In this document: piece by piece, positions 33,449 through 42,339 of the stretch
How the letters are laid out: every line of letters starts with the position of its first letter
Position numbering within the stretch: the stretch's first letter is position 1
Notes under the pieces: generated by a model
Seen by the model: only the letters and a program-made list of their open reading frames with translations
What the model was told of the DNA's origin: nothing
The model's database searches: none
NCBI GenBank assembly: GCA_947502505.1
Contig: CANNAE010000013.1
Span: forward strand, 1-48,186
From: an uncultured Planococcus sp.
GTDB lineage: Bacteria; Bacillota; Bacilli; Bacillales_A; Planococcaceae
Direction of reading: 5' to 3'
Length of the DNA: 48,186 bases
Translations under genes and position numbers: made by a program

Positions 33449-33511
33449 GTGACCCCTCCTAGTTGCTATTGTAACCATAAGAACCGCACGCTTGCCTCAT
33501 TCTTTCGAATG

Positions 33512-33540
33512 AAAAAGCTCCCTCTATGGGGAGCTTTTTT
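33512..33540 (-). terminator. Terminator after pgcA
   Basis: AAAAAGCTCCC / GGGAGCTTTTT between pgcA and yhcY; the T run reads on the minus strand. Confidence 0.8.
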
Positions 33541-35240
33541 CACCGGTTCGCAACGATATCGAGAAATGATTCTTTCAACAGTTCGAGCTTTTCGTCGCTT
33601 TCCTGCTGGGTATCCGCTTTGACGCCGAAATAATATTTCACTTTCGGCTCTGTGCCGCTTGGCCGCACACAAACCCAAGACCCATCCGAAAGGAAATATT
33701 TCAAGACATTCGATTGCGGCAAGACGATTTCTTCGCTCGTGCCCATATCGACCAAGGTCCGTGTCCGGCTGTCGTAGTCTTCGATTTTTTCGATTGCAAT
33801 GCCGGCGATAGACTGCGGCGGTGTCGCACGCAAGCCATCGAGCAGCTGGGTGATTTCACGCGCGCCTTCGATGCCTTTTTTCGTCACAGAGACGAGCGAT
33901 TCGCGGTAGAATCCGTGGCGTTCGTACAATTCGTTCAAAACGCTGTATAGGTTTTTGCCTTGCTTTTTATAGAAAGCAGCTGCTTCGACCAATAGCAATG
34001 TCGCTTGCACCGCATCTTTATCGCGTGCAAAATCACGGATCAAATAACCGTAGCTTTCTTCGTATCCGAACAGGAAAGTGAATTCATGCTGGGCATCGTT
34101 TTCACGCAATTTCTCACCGATGAATTTAAAGCCCGTCAAGACATCTTCGCTCTTGACCCCGTAGCTTCTAGCGACCGCTTCGCCAAAACCGGAAGTAACG
34201 ATAGTCTTGAAGATGCGCCCGTCTTCCGGCAATTCACCTTTGGCTTTCTTCTGGTCCAATAAATATTCCAGCAAGATGCCGCCGGTCTGGTTGCCGGTCA
34301 ATAATTCGTACTGCGTCCCGGTCCAAACTGCCGCCCCGACGCGGTCACCGTCCGGGTCGATGGCGATCAACAGGTCAGCGGTCTGCTGTTCGCCGTATTT
34401 CCGGGCAAGGTCAAACGCTGATGACTCTTCCGGATTCGGTGATTCCACCGTCGGGAATTCACCGTCCGGCGCCATCTGTTCTTTGACATAGCTGATGCCG
34501 CTATAGCCCGCTTCATCGAACACCCGGCGGACGGTCGCGCCAGATGCCCCGTGGAGCGGTGTAAAGACGACGCTGATCGGCTCGACGCTTGTTTCCTGTA
34601 CCGTCAACACTTGGTCGATATAGGCGCGGTCGAGCTGTTCGCCGAGAATTTCCAATAAGGAGGAATCATACTGTTCGTTTTCGATGGCGAGTTCATCTTC
34701 CACATGGCTGACAAATCCGATGACCTGATCGGCCGCTTGCAAATCCAATTGCGCGCCGTCTTCGCCGTATACTTTATAGCCATTGTACTCAGGCGGGTTG
34801 TGGCTTGCGGTGATGACGATGCCCATAAAGGCATTCAATTCGCGCACCGTAAACGATAGTTGCGGCGTCGTGCGCGCCGATTCATAGACATAAGCACGGA
34901 TGCCGGCCGCTGCAAATGTGCGCGCCGCTTCTTCAGCAAATTCCGGCGACATGCGGCGGCTGTCGAACGCAATCGCCACCCCGCGCTTCATTGCCTCCTC
35001 GCCGAAGCTTTCGATATAATCGGCAATGCCTTTTGACGCTTTCCTGACGGTATAGACGTTCATGCGGTTCGTGCCCGGCCCAATCTCACCGCGCATGCCC
35101 CCTGTGCCAAACACCAAATCTTGATAGAACGCATCTTCTGCCAATTGCTCATCTTCCGATAAAACTTGCAGCTGTTGTTTCGTATGGTCGTCCAGCCCAG
35201 CGTGTCCGAGCCATTTTTGCATTCGTTTTTTCCATGTCAT
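33540..35240 (-). CDS. pgcA: Alpha-phosphoglucomutase PgcA
   Basis: A 566-aa phosphohexomutase interconverting glucose-6-phosphate and glucose-1-phosphate, which supplies UDP-glucose for glycolipids and wall polymers. The phosphoserine loop TASHNPP is at 145-151 (Ser146). The metal loop DPDGDR is near 296, the sugar-binding GYEES near 391, and the phosphate-binding RPSGTEPKVK at the C-terminus. Length matches B. subtilis PgcA (YhxB). GGAGGGATG precedes the ATG. Confidence 0.94.
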   Translation of the reverse strand: MTWKKRMQKWLGHAGLDDHTKQQLQVLSEDEQLAEDAFYQDLVFGTGGMRGEIGPGTNRMNVYTVRKASKGIADYIESFGEEAMKRGVAIAFDSRRMSPEFAEEAARTFAAAGIRAYVYESARTTPQLSFTVRELNAFMGIVITASHNPPEYNGYKVYGEDGAQLDLQAADQVIGFVSHVEDELAIENEQYDSSLLEILGEQLDRAYIDQVLTVQETSVEPISVVFTPLHGASGATVRRVFDEAGYSGISYVKEQMAPDGEFPTVESPNPEESSAFDLARKYGEQQTADLLIAIDPDGDRVGAAVWTGTQYELLTGNQTGGILLEYLLDQKKAKGELPEDGRIFKTIVTSGFGEAVARSYGVKSEDVLTGFKFIGEKLRENDAQHEFTFLFGYEESYGYLIRDFARDKDAVQATLLLVEAAAFYKKQGKNLYSVLNELYERHGFYRESLVSVTKKGIEGAREITQLLDGLRATPPQSIAGIAIEKIEDYDSRTRTLVDMGTSEEIVLPQSNVLKYFLSDGSWVCVRPSGTEPKVKYYFGVKADTQQESDEKLELLKESFLDIVANR

Positions 35241-35283
35241 GGTTCATCCCTCCAATTACTTAACAGTTTACCAAATTTTCCGC

Positions 35284-35310
35284 AAAAAAACCGCCCCTAT
35301 TCGGAGCGGC
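35284..35310 (-). terminator. Terminator after yhcX
   Basis: On the minus strand CCGCTCC / GGGGCGG with GAATA loop is followed by T7. Confidence 0.82.
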
Positions 35311-35315
35311 TGGAG

Positions 35316-36860
35316 TTAATCTTGTTTATATTCGACACGGTAGACGTCATGGCGGCGGTCTTTCAATTGCTTGACCGTTCCATCTTGGCGCTGGCGTCTG
35401 AGGATTTCAAGGTCGACATCCCCGATCAATACCATCTCGAGGTTCGGATTGGTCTCCCCGACGATGCCATCGCGCGCGAATTCGAAATCGCTTGGCGCGA
35501 AAATTCCGGACTGCGCGTATTGGATATCCATGTTTTCCGTTTGCGGCAAGTTGCCGACCGTTCCGGAAATGACCGTGTAGATCTGGTTTTCCACGGCACG
35601 GGCTTGTGCACAGTAACGGACACGCAAATAGCCTTGGCGGTCTTCTGTACAAAACGGCGAGAAGATGATATTCGCGCCCATATCGGTCGCGATGCGGGCA
35701 AGTTCAGGGAACTCGATGTCGTAGCAGATCTGGATGGCGATCTTGCCGCAATCCGTATCGAAAACGCGCACTGAGTCGCCAGCTGAAATGCCCCACCATT
35801 TGCGTTCGTTCGGCGTGATGTGGATTTTGTACTGCTTGTCGATCGAGCCGTCGCGGCGGAATAAATACGCGATGTTGTAGATCTCGTCGTTTTCTTCTTT
35901 AACGAAATGCGAACCGCCGATGATGTTGACATTATAGCGGACAGCGAGATCAGTGAACAGTTCAATGTATTGCGGCGTGAATTCCGTCAGTTTACGGACA
36001 GCTTGGCTTGGCGATGGTTCATTCAAGAACGACATCAATTGCGTCGTGAAAATTTCCGGGAACACGACGAAATCCGAATGCGCGTCTGAAGCCACGTCGA
36101 CAAAGTACTCGACCTGGTTCGCCAAATCATCGAATGAATTGATGGCACGCATCAAGTATTGCACGACGCAGATGCGCACCGGCAAGCTTGTCTTGAAATG
36201 GCGCTTGGAGATCGGTTTATAATCGACATTGTTCCACTCCATCAGCGTTGCGTATTTACCCGATGCTTTATCGTCTTGCAAATAGCCCGGGTTGATGCGC
36301 ATGAGCTGGAAACCGTTCATCAATTGGAACGTCAAAACGGGATCATAAATTTTATGGCGCGATACCGAATCGACATATTCACGCGGCGACATTTCGTCTG
36401 CGTGTTTATGGTAGTTCGGGATGCGCCCGCCGATGATGATCGACTTCAAGTTCAGTTCACGCGCGAGTTCTTTGCGCGCTTCGTATAAACGCTGCCCGAC
36501 TTGCATGCGGCGGTACTCAGGATGCACCATCACTTCAATGCCGTACATATTATAGCCGTCTTGGTTATGGTTCGTTATATAGCCGCCGTCTGTGACATCG
36601 TCCCATGTATGGCGGTCATCGTATTCATCGAAATTGATCAATAGGCTCGAGCAGGAGCCGATTACTTTGCCATCAAGTTCTGCGACCATCTGCCCTTGCG
36701 CAAAAACGCCTAAATGGCTTCTAAGCTGCTCTTCTTTCCAAGGTTCCATGCCCGGAAAGCAAAGCTGCTGCATTTCCAGAATGGCAGGTATATCAGCATA
36801 GCTCATCTCACGGATGATCATGCTTTTTTCAAAATGGGATAAATCGAATTGTTCTGCCAC
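35316..36860 (-). CDS. yhcX: GNAT acetyltransferase-carbon-nitrogen hydrolase fusion YhcX
   Basis: A two-domain protein of about 514 aa. An N-terminal GNAT acetyltransferase (about 15-185, with VMVHPEYRRMQVGQRLYE as the acetyl-CoA loop) is joined to a nitrilase/amidase-type domain (about 225-500). The catalytic triad is Glu269 (FPEIF), Lys345 (KIHITPNE) and Cys379 (IQICYDIEFPE). The substrate is unknown. The fusion is the conserved form seen in Bacillus YhcX. I start at GTG 36860, 8 nt after GAAGGAGCG; the GTG at 36878 overlaps that motif. Confidence 0.9.
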   Translation of the reverse strand: MAEQFDLSHFEKSMIIREMSYADIPAILEMQQLCFPGMEPWKEEQLRSHLGVFAQGQMVAELDGKVIGSCSSLLINFDEYDDRHTWDDVTDGGYITNHNQDGYNMYGIEVMVHPEYRRMQVGQRLYEARKELARELNLKSIIIGGRIPNYHKHADEMSPREYVDSVSRHKIYDPVLTFQLMNGFQLMRINPGYLQDDKASGKYATLMEWNNVDYKPISKRHFKTSLPVRICVVQYLMRAINSFDDLANQVEYFVDVASDAHSDFVVFPEIFTTQLMSFLNEPSPSQAVRKLTEFTPQYIELFTDLAVRYNVNIIGGSHFVKEENDEIYNIAYLFRRDGSIDKQYKIHITPNERKWWGISAGDSVRVFDTDCGKIAIQICYDIEFPELARIATDMGANIIFSPFCTEDRQGYLRVRYCAQARAVENQIYTVISGTVGNLPQTENMDIQYAQSGIFAPSDFEFARDGIVGETNPNLEMVLIGDVDLEILRRQRQDGTVKQLKDRRHDVYRVEYKQD

Positions 36861-36991
36861 GTTACCGCGCTCCTTCACAAAAGTTTCAAAGTTAATTATA
36901 GCCCATACGCCCGGTTGTTGATATTATTTTACTTGTATGGTGTTAAGAATTATACTTCAAAAGGAAAGCTTTCCGGAAAAGAGGGACCAAA

Positions 36992-37417
36992 ATGACAAAG
37001 CGTCAGGAAAACAGTTTGCTGTTCATGTGGGCCGTGTCCCTCGTTGCGACACTTGGCTCGCTGTATTTCTCCCAAGTACGCGGGTATACTCCGTGTGAAT
37101 TATGTTGGGTACAACGTATTTTCATGTATCCCTTGGTGTTTGTGCTTGGCGTTGCCTATGTGCAGAAAAACCCGCGCATCGCCATGACTTCGCTCGTGCT
37201 GTCCGTTATCGGGGGCTCGGTTTCGCTGTACCATTACGGCATCCAAAAACTCCGGTTCTTATCGGATTCTGCACCATCATGCGGGCAAGTCCCGTGCACA
37301 GGGGAATATATCAATTACCTCGGATTCATCACCATCCCGTTTCTCGCGCTCATCGCCTTCGCTTTGATTGCCGGAACGAGTGTTTATCTGCGGAAATCAT
37401 TGAAGGAGGAACAATAA
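36992..37417 (+). CDS. bdbC: Disulfide oxidoreductase BdbC (DsbB-like)
   Basis: A 141-aa membrane protein with four helices that reoxidises an extracytoplasmic thiol oxidase, passing electrons to quinone. The first Cys pair is CELC (Cys35, Cys38) after helix 1, and the second pair is in the loop SCGQVPCTG between helices 3 and 4, as in DsbB/BdbC. GAGGGACC precedes the ATG. The next gene starts 1 nt after the stop and encodes a thioredoxin-fold protein, the probable redox partner. It is divergent from yhcX. Confidence 0.9.
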   Translation: MTKRQENSLLFMWAVSLVATLGSLYFSQVRGYTPCELCWVQRIFMYPLVFVLGVAYVQKNPRIAMTSLVLSVIGGSVSLYHYGIQKLRFLSDSAPSCGQVPCTGEYINYLGFITIPFLALIAFALIAGTSVYLRKSLKEEQ

Positions 37418-37418
37418 G

Positions 37419-37889
37419 ATGAAAAAATTGCTCATTATCGCCGGCGTCGTGCTTGCCATCTTTGCCTTGATCGTCTTCTTGACCAATCAATCGCAAGATG
37501 AAAAACTGGCTGACAATCCATACGGCACAGATGACTTGGAACCATCCACCATCGACCAGCTCGATGATGAAAACTACCAGAACATCGCGTTGCCGGAAGA
37601 CGTCAACGAACAGATTCAAAGCGGCGAGCCGACGACTGTCTATTTCTTCAGCCCGACCTGCCAGTTCTGCCAGCAGACCACACCGATCTTGATGCCTGTC
37701 GCAGAGGATATGGAAGTCGACGTGCTGCAGTACAACCTGCTCGAATTTGAGCAAGGCTGGTCCGACTATGCAGTGGAAGCGACGCCGACACTCGTGCATT
37801 ATGAAGACGGCAAGGAAGTCGCCCGCTGGGTAGGCGCACAACCGAAAGAGAATATCGAACAATTTTTCCAGGAAGTCGTGAAAAAATAA
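37419..37889 (+). CDS. Membrane-anchored thioredoxin-family protein (BdbC partner)
   Basis: A 156-aa protein: N-terminal signal-anchor helix (about 4-22), an acidic linker, then a thioredoxin fold with CQFC (Cys81, Cys84) in FFSPTCQFCQQT and cis-Pro in EATPTLVHY. The active site faces outside, where it probably makes or reshuffles disulfides and is reoxidised by BdbC. It could correspond to BdbA or a BdbD substitute. GGAGGAAC lies within the end of bdbC, so translation is coupled. Confidence 0.82.
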   Translation: MKKLLIIAGVVLAIFALIVFLTNQSQDEKLADNPYGTDDLEPSTIDQLDDENYQNIALPEDVNEQIQSGEPTTVYFFSPTCQFCQQTTPILMPVAEDMEVDVLQYNLLEFEQGWSDYAVEATPTLVHYEDGKEVARWVGAQPKENIEQFFQEVVKK

Positions 37890-37893
37890 ACTG

Positions 37894-37930
37894 AAACGGG
37901 ATCATGTGCCGCGCGCATGATCCCGTTTTT
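37894..37930 (+). terminator. Terminator after the bdb pair
   Basis: AAACGGGATCATG / CATGATCCCGTTT, 13 bp, T5. It overlaps the open frame upstream of the pseudouridine synthase, which supports a later start for that gene. Confidence 0.88.
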
Positions 37931-37945
37931 ATGGAGGGCTATATG

Positions 37946-38788
37946 ATGAATTGGACTTACCAAATTCCAGAACAAGGCATGACCGTCACAGACTTATTGA
38001 AAAACGAATGGGGCCTCGGCAAAAAGACCGTCCATGAACTGCGCATGGCCAAAGGCGTCCGTCTTGAAGACGGCACAGAGCCCCGCTGGCAGGAACCGCT
38101 CGATAAAGGGACGAAACTGACCGTTACGATTCCGCAAGCCGAATCGCCGTACCGGCCGAATCCATCGATCGAACCTGAAGTTTTATTTGAAGACGAGCAT
38201 TTCATGATCGCCAATAAACCAAAAGGACTCGCCACGCATCCGAATGACAATTCTCAAGAGGATACCTTCATCAACGGCTTGATCGCTTACGTCCAAAAAT
38301 CCGGCGGCTCGTATATCGAACATATCCACCGTCTCGACCAAGGCACTTCCGGTTTATTGCTATTGGCCAAACACCCGGTCGCCAAAAACGTCATGGACCG
38401 GATGGTTGAACAAAAACTCGTGCAGCGTGAATACGAAGCACTCGTCAAAGGCCTCGTCCGCGGACAATCAGGGACGCTTGACTTCCCGCTCGGCCGCGAT
38501 CGCCACCACGCCACTCGCCGGCGAGTATCGCCGAACGGGCAAAGCGCAGTTACGCATTACCAGGTCATTAAACGGGCAGACGGCCGCTCCCTGCTTCATT
38601 TAACTTTGGAAACGGGGCGCACGCATCAGATCCGCGCCCACCTGTCGCATGTCAAGCACCCGATCATCGGCGACGAAGTATACGGAGGGCCGCCGACTGA
38701 AAACGGCGAATACTTCTTGCACGCATTCCGAATCGCATTTAAGCACCCCTTTACCGGGCAGCAAATCGAACTCGAAGCCAAACAATAA
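37946..38788 (+). CDS. RluD-family pseudouridine synthase (YhcT-like)
   Basis: A 280-aa enzyme that isomerises uridine in structured RNA, most likely rRNA. The N-terminus resembles an S4-like domain (VTDLLKNEWGLGKKTVHELRMAKGVRL). The catalytic motif HRLDQGTSGLLLLAKH contains the nucleophile Asp, and GRTHQIRAHL and GDEVYGG complete the family pattern. The target site is not predictable. I choose ATG 37946, 7 nt after GGAGGG; ATG 37943 is equally in frame. B. subtilis yhcT, from the same region, is the likely counterpart. Confidence 0.88.
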   Translation: MNWTYQIPEQGMTVTDLLKNEWGLGKKTVHELRMAKGVRLEDGTEPRWQEPLDKGTKLTVTIPQAESPYRPNPSIEPEVLFEDEHFMIANKPKGLATHPNDNSQEDTFINGLIAYVQKSGGSYIEHIHRLDQGTSGLLLLAKHPVAKNVMDRMVEQKLVQREYEALVKGLVRGQSGTLDFPLGRDRHHATRRRVSPNGQSAVTHYQVIKRADGRSLLHLTLETGRTHQIRAHLSHVKHPIIGDEVYGGPPTENGEYFLHAFRIAFKHPFTGQQIELEAKQ

Positions 38789-38789
38789 T

Positions 38790-38826
38790 AAAAAGGCCAG
38801 CGAACCCATTCGCTGGCCTTTTTTTA
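38790..38826. terminator. Bidirectional terminator
   Basis: AAAAAGGCCAGCGAA / TTCGCTGGCCTTTTT, 15 bp, CCCA loop, between convergent genes. Confidence 0.92.
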
Positions 38827-39657
38827 TTAGAGCTTGATTTCATCCGGATGGGTCCCGCTGCGCCAATCCTGGTTCAGCGCTGAAATCTGTTGCATCTCTT
38901 CTTGGCTTAATTCGAAATCGAAAACATCGGCATTTTCAGCGATGCGCGACGGTGTCACGGATTTCGGGATGACGACCAAATCATTTTGGAGATGCCAGCG
39001 GATAATCGTTTGGGCAATCGATTTCCCGTACTTTTCGCCGATTTCCGATAGCGCCGGATCTTCAAGCAGGCGCCCTCTCGCAAGCGGCGACCAGGAAGTG
39101 ACCGCAATGTCCTCAGACGCGCAAAATTCGCGCAGCGCTTCCTGCGTCAATTGCGGATGCAGCTCGATTTGGTTGACCATCGGCTTCGTATTGGCCTTGG
39201 CCAGGATTTTCTCGAGATGGTGCTGCTGATGATTCGAGACGCCGGCAGCACGGATCAATTTTTCATCGTACAGCCGCTCGATCGCCCGGTAGGTTTCCTC
39301 AAAAGTTTCCGGAATCGCCCAATGCGTCAAATACAGATCCAGATAGTCCATATCAAGGCGTTTCAGTGAAGCTTCAAATGCACGCAAAGTCTGGTCATAG
39401 CCTTGATCAGTGTTCCACACTTTCGATGTGATGAACAATTCTTCGCGCGGCACGCCGCCAGCCCGTACGGCTTCCCCGACTTCCGCTTCGTTGTCATAGA
39501 CCGTAGCCGTATCAATCGCTTTATAGCCTGTATGAATCGCTTTTACCATCGCTTCGACCGCCGCTTCCTTATCGGTCATCTTATAGACACCAAGGCCGAA
39601 ACGCGGCATTTCCACTCCATTATGTAAAGTCTTGGTCGATCCAATCGTTAAATCCAT
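38827..39657 (-). CDS. Aldo/keto reductase
   Basis: A 276-aa NADPH-dependent aldehyde/ketone reductase of the YvgN/YtbE type. The catalytic tetrad is visible as Asp and Tyr in AIDTATVYDNEAEVG, Lys in ITSKVW, and His in LTHW. The coenzyme-binding tail is VVIPKSVTPSRIAEN. A physiological substrate such as methylglyoxal is possible but not shown. The start is ATG 39657 after AGGAGGATG; the frame extends to 39684 without a ribosome-binding site. Confidence 0.9.
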   Translation of the reverse strand: MDLTIGSTKTLHNGVEMPRFGLGVYKMTDKEAAVEAMVKAIHTGYKAIDTATVYDNEAEVGEAVRAGGVPREELFITSKVWNTDQGYDQTLRAFEASLKRLDMDYLDLYLTHWAIPETFEETYRAIERLYDEKLIRAAGVSNHQQHHLEKILAKANTKPMVNQIELHPQLTQEALREFCASEDIAVTSWSPLARGRLLEDPALSEIGEKYGKSIAQTIIRWHLQNDLVVIPKSVTPSRIAENADVFDFELSQEEMQQISALNQDWRSGTHPDEIKL

Positions 39658-39739
39658 CAACATCCTCCTCCTATTCTTATCCATTGTACAAATAGTCGGA
39701 AGGAATTTCGACTAATCGCCACCAAATCAGGAAAAGCTC

Positions 39740-39797
39740 TTGCATCCGATATTAAAAACGAATATTATTAAACATGTTGTTTAAAACGTTCGTGTTT
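39740..39797 (+). promoter_or_regulatory. Purine permease promoter with PurR-box-like inverted repeats
   Basis: TTGCAT (39740-39745), 17 nt, TATTAT (39763-39768). AAAAACGAATATT (39754-39766) and, inverted, AAACACGAACGTT (39785-39797) resemble the Bacillus PurBox (AWWWCCGAACWWT), 18 nt apart. One overlaps the -10 element, so PurR binding would block transcription. No purine riboswitch core was seen. Confidence 0.55.
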
Positions 39798-39813
39798 AGA
39801 GGGAGGATTTTCC

Positions 39814-41115
39814 ATGTTTCAGTTAAAAGAACACGGAACAGACGTCAGAACCGAGATTACAGCCGGCATGACAACGTTCCTGACGATGGCTTATATCGTT
39901 ATCGTCAACCCGGTTATTTTGGGAGCTGCCGGTGTTCCATTCGACCAAGTATTTCTCGCCACCATCATTGCAGCGGTCATCGGTACATTATGGATGGCAC
40001 TGCTCGCCAATTACCCGATCGCCATCGCGCCGGGCATGGGGCTCAACGCATACTTCACCTCCATGGTGCTCGCTTCTGGCGGCGCCATTGATTATACGAC
40101 CGCTTTTGCCGCGGTTTTCGTTTCTGGCTTGCTATTCGTAGCCTTGTCTTTGACTTCGATGCGCAAAATCTTAATCGAGGCCATTCCGGAAAACCTGAAA
40201 CACGCCATCACGGCAGGCATCGGCTTGTTCATCGCTTTTATCGGCATGCGCCTCAGCGGCTTTATCGTCGCCAATGAAGCGAATCTTGTCGGCCTTGGTG
40301 ATTTGACCTCGCCTCCTGTCGCATTGACACTCGCAGGGCTTGCCATCACGCTCATCTTCATGTCCTTGAATATTCATGGCGGAATTTTCTTCGGCATGAT
40401 CGCAACCGGCATCATCGCCTTTTTCACCGGGCAATTGAGCTTTACGGAAGGATTCATGAAATTGCCGTCGCTTCCAGAAGGCATCATCGTCTGGAATCCT
40501 ATCGAAGCCTTCCTATTGGTTGCCGAATTTGGGCTGTACGGCGTCGTCTTCTCATTCCTTCTCGTTACCCTTTTCGACACAACGGGAACAATGATCGGTG
40601 TGGCAAAACAAGCAGGGCTCATGAAAGACAATAAAATGCCGCGCGTGCGCCAAGCGCTTCTCGCCGATTCGGTCGCAGCCAGTGCAGGCGCCATGGTCGG
40701 CACAAGCCCGACCAGTGCGTATGTTGAATCTTCTGCAGGTGTCGCTGCAGGCGGGCGCACAGGGCTTACCACTTTGACCGTCGCGATTCTGTTCATCGTA
40801 GCCGCCTTTTTCGGGCCGCTCGTCGGTTCCCTGTCAGGCGTCGCCGCCATTACCGCTCCGGCTCTCATCATCGTCGGCAGCCTGATGATCGGCGCAGTGA
40901 AGCAAATCGACTGGGATCAATTCGATGAAGCCTTCCCGGCGTTCCTAATCGTTCTTGCCATGCCGCTCACATCAAGCATCGCAACAGGCATCGCACTCGG
41001 ATTCATCTCCTACCCGCTGATGAAAATCTTCAAAGGCAAATGGAAATCCGTCCACCCGATCCTGTACATTTTCGCTGTGCTATTCACAATCCAGATACTC
41101 ATTGCACCGCATTGA
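39814..41115 (+). CDS. NCS2/AzgA family purine permease (PbuG/PbuO-like)
   Basis: A 433-aa membrane transporter with 12-14 helices, expected to import guanine and hypoxanthine, or adenine, with protons. Family landmarks are the N-terminal TEITAGMTTFLTMAYIVIVNP, APGMGLNAYF, FDTTGTMIGVAKQAG and GTSPTSAYVESSAGVAAGGRTGL. Size fits PbuG or PbuO and cannot distinguish them. GAGGGAGGA precedes the ATG. The promoter carries PurR-box-like repeats. A strong terminator follows. Confidence 0.9.
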   Translation: MFQLKEHGTDVRTEITAGMTTFLTMAYIVIVNPVILGAAGVPFDQVFLATIIAAVIGTLWMALLANYPIAIAPGMGLNAYFTSMVLASGGAIDYTTAFAAVFVSGLLFVALSLTSMRKILIEAIPENLKHAITAGIGLFIAFIGMRLSGFIVANEANLVGLGDLTSPPVALTLAGLAITLIFMSLNIHGGIFFGMIATGIIAFFTGQLSFTEGFMKLPSLPEGIIVWNPIEAFLLVAEFGLYGVVFSFLLVTLFDTTGTMIGVAKQAGLMKDNKMPRVRQALLADSVAASAGAMVGTSPTSAYVESSAGVAAGGRTGLTTLTVAILFIVAAFFGPLVGSLSGVAAITAPALIIVGSLMIGAVKQIDWDQFDEAFPAFLIVLAMPLTSSIATGIALGFISYPLMKIFKGKWKSVHPILYIFAVLFTIQILIAPH

Positions 41116-41149
41116 AAAATCCCCTGCACAATTTGTGCGGGGATTTTTT
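41115..41149 (+). terminator. Terminator after the purine permease
   Basis: AAAAATCCCC-GCACA pairs with TGTGC-GGGGATTTTT, one bulged T, T6. Confidence 0.88.
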
Positions 41150-41194
41150 AATGTCTCTGGAATGGGGCTTTACTATTTGCAAAATTCCCCACAC

Positions 41195-41221
41195 AAAAAG
41201 CACCGATTTCTCGGTGCTTTT
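41195..41221. terminator. Terminator of the 102-aa membrane gene
   Basis: AAAAGCACCGA / TCGGTGCTTTT, TTTC loop, usable in either direction. Confidence 0.85.
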
Positions 41222-41225
41222 GCCA

Positions 41226-41534
41226 TTAGACTCTAGCTGAACGGCCAGACATGGCTGCTGACAGCAATAGGACGATGGCTGTCAATAAGTGAAGTGCCCA
41301 GCCGACCACCGGGATCCAAGCGAGCGCACTCGTGATAATCCCCAGAATCGAGCCGAACTTCGGCGAATACTCTTTAAAGCAAAAGAACAACGTAATCGCA
41401 TGCAGCACGAACATGATGCCGAGCGGTGCATAGCCTGCAGAAATCACAAATCCGCCCCCGATAAACGGGATGGCCAGAAATGCCTCCGCAAGGCCCGTAA
41501 TCCAAAGCAATGCAACGGATGTTTTCATTTTCAT
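41226..41534 (-). CDS. Small membrane protein (about four helices)
   Basis: A 102-aa, strongly hydrophobic protein with helices at about 6-32, 34-52, 60-76 and 78-96 and short loops. No motif links it to a function. A purine-rich AAGGGATG lies upstream of the start at 41534; ATG 41528 is also in frame. It stands alone, with a terminator right after its stop codon. Confidence 0.72.
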   Translation of the reverse strand: MKMKTSVALLWITGLAEAFLAIPFIGGGFVISAGYAPLGIMFVLHAITLFFCFKEYSPKFGSILGIITSALAWIPVVGWALHLLTAIVLLLSAAMSGRSARV

Positions 41535-41709
41535 ATCAGTTCATCCCTTCCTTTTCTTCCTACCCCTATATACGCATCACATCCGAAAAAGTTTCAAGTT
41601 TGTCGGATGGACGGAAAATGTCCATATTTTCGAGCGGGTTCCATATTTCATTTTTCCCGATGGTACGCTATACTAAACACAGATGCAAATTTCAAGGAGG
41701 TCGTCATTC

Positions 41710-41808
41710 ATGAACTTGATCTTAATCTTGGGGATTTGTGTATCGTTTTTGGTAGCTATCTTCACTGCTGGATACGATGACAAACCAGGCACAGACAAAA
41801 GACAATAA
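41710..41808 (+). CDS. Single-helix membrane microprotein (32 aa)
   Basis: A 32-codon ORF starting MNLILILGIC, with AAGGAGG followed by about 9 nt before the ATG. Residues 2-18 form one hydrophobic helix with a Cys at 10, then a hydrophilic tail ending in TDKRQ. A TATACT -10 near 41671 and a bidirectional terminator just after the stop delimit a complete small transcription unit. No known family recognised; it was too short for ordinary gene calling. Confidence 0.65.
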   Translation: MNLILILGICVSFLVAIFTAGYDDKPGTDKRQ

Positions 41809-41818
41809 TCTGGAATGC

Positions 41819-41850
41819 AAAAGGACAGCGCCCGCGCGCTGTCCTTTTTT
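41819..41850. terminator. Bidirectional terminator
   Basis: AAAAGGACAGCGC / GCGCTGTCCTTTT between the microprotein gene and trmL. Confidence 0.9.
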
Positions 41851-41855
41851 GTCGT

Positions 41856-42329
41856 CTATTTCAAATTCGGGAAATCCTGCTGGCGAAGCGCTTCATACAT
41901 CAGAATCGCTGCCGTGTTCGACAAATTGAGCGAACGGATATGCTCATTCATCGGAATGCGCAAGCAGCGCTCCAAATTGGCATCGATCAATTCCCTCGGC
42001 AGCCCTTTCGTCTCCTGCCCGAAAACGAAGAAATAATCTTCCTCGGTATCGGAGAAATCGAAGTTGCTGTAAGTCTTCGTGCCAAATTTCGTAATATAAT
42101 GGTATTTGCCATCGGGATAAGCTGCAAATAGCTCATCTAAGCCTTCATGATAATGGATATCGACGTGCTCCCAATAATCGAGCCCTGCCCGTTTCAGCAT
42201 CTTATCGTCCGTCGAGAACCCGAGTGGCTTGATCAAATGAAGGCTGACGCCTGTGCCCGCACAAGAGCGCGCAATATTCCCGGTATTCGCCGGAATTAAT
42301 GGTTGATATAGAACAATGTGTATTCCCAA
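41856..42329 (-). CDS. trmL: tRNA 2'-O-methyltransferase TrmL
   Basis: A 157-aa SPOUT (trefoil-knot) enzyme that methylates the ribose at wobble position 34 of certain leucine tRNAs. Typical motifs are LYQPLIPANTGNIARSCAGTG at the N-terminus, FVFGQETKGLPRELID (about 95-110) and RIPMNEHIRSLNLSNTAAILMYEALRQ at the C-terminus forming the knot. It corresponds to B. subtilis CspR. It lies 10 nt downstream of queG, so both wobble-base modification genes form one operon. Confidence 0.94.
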   Translation of the reverse strand: MGIHIVLYQPLIPANTGNIARSCAGTGVSLHLIKPLGFSTDDKMLKRAGLDYWEHVDIHYHEGLDELFAAYPDGKYHYITKFGTKTYSNFDFSDTEEDYFFVFGQETKGLPRELIDANLERCLRIPMNEHIRSLNLSNTAAILMYEALRQQDFPNLK

Positions 42330-42339
42330 ATTTCTTCAC

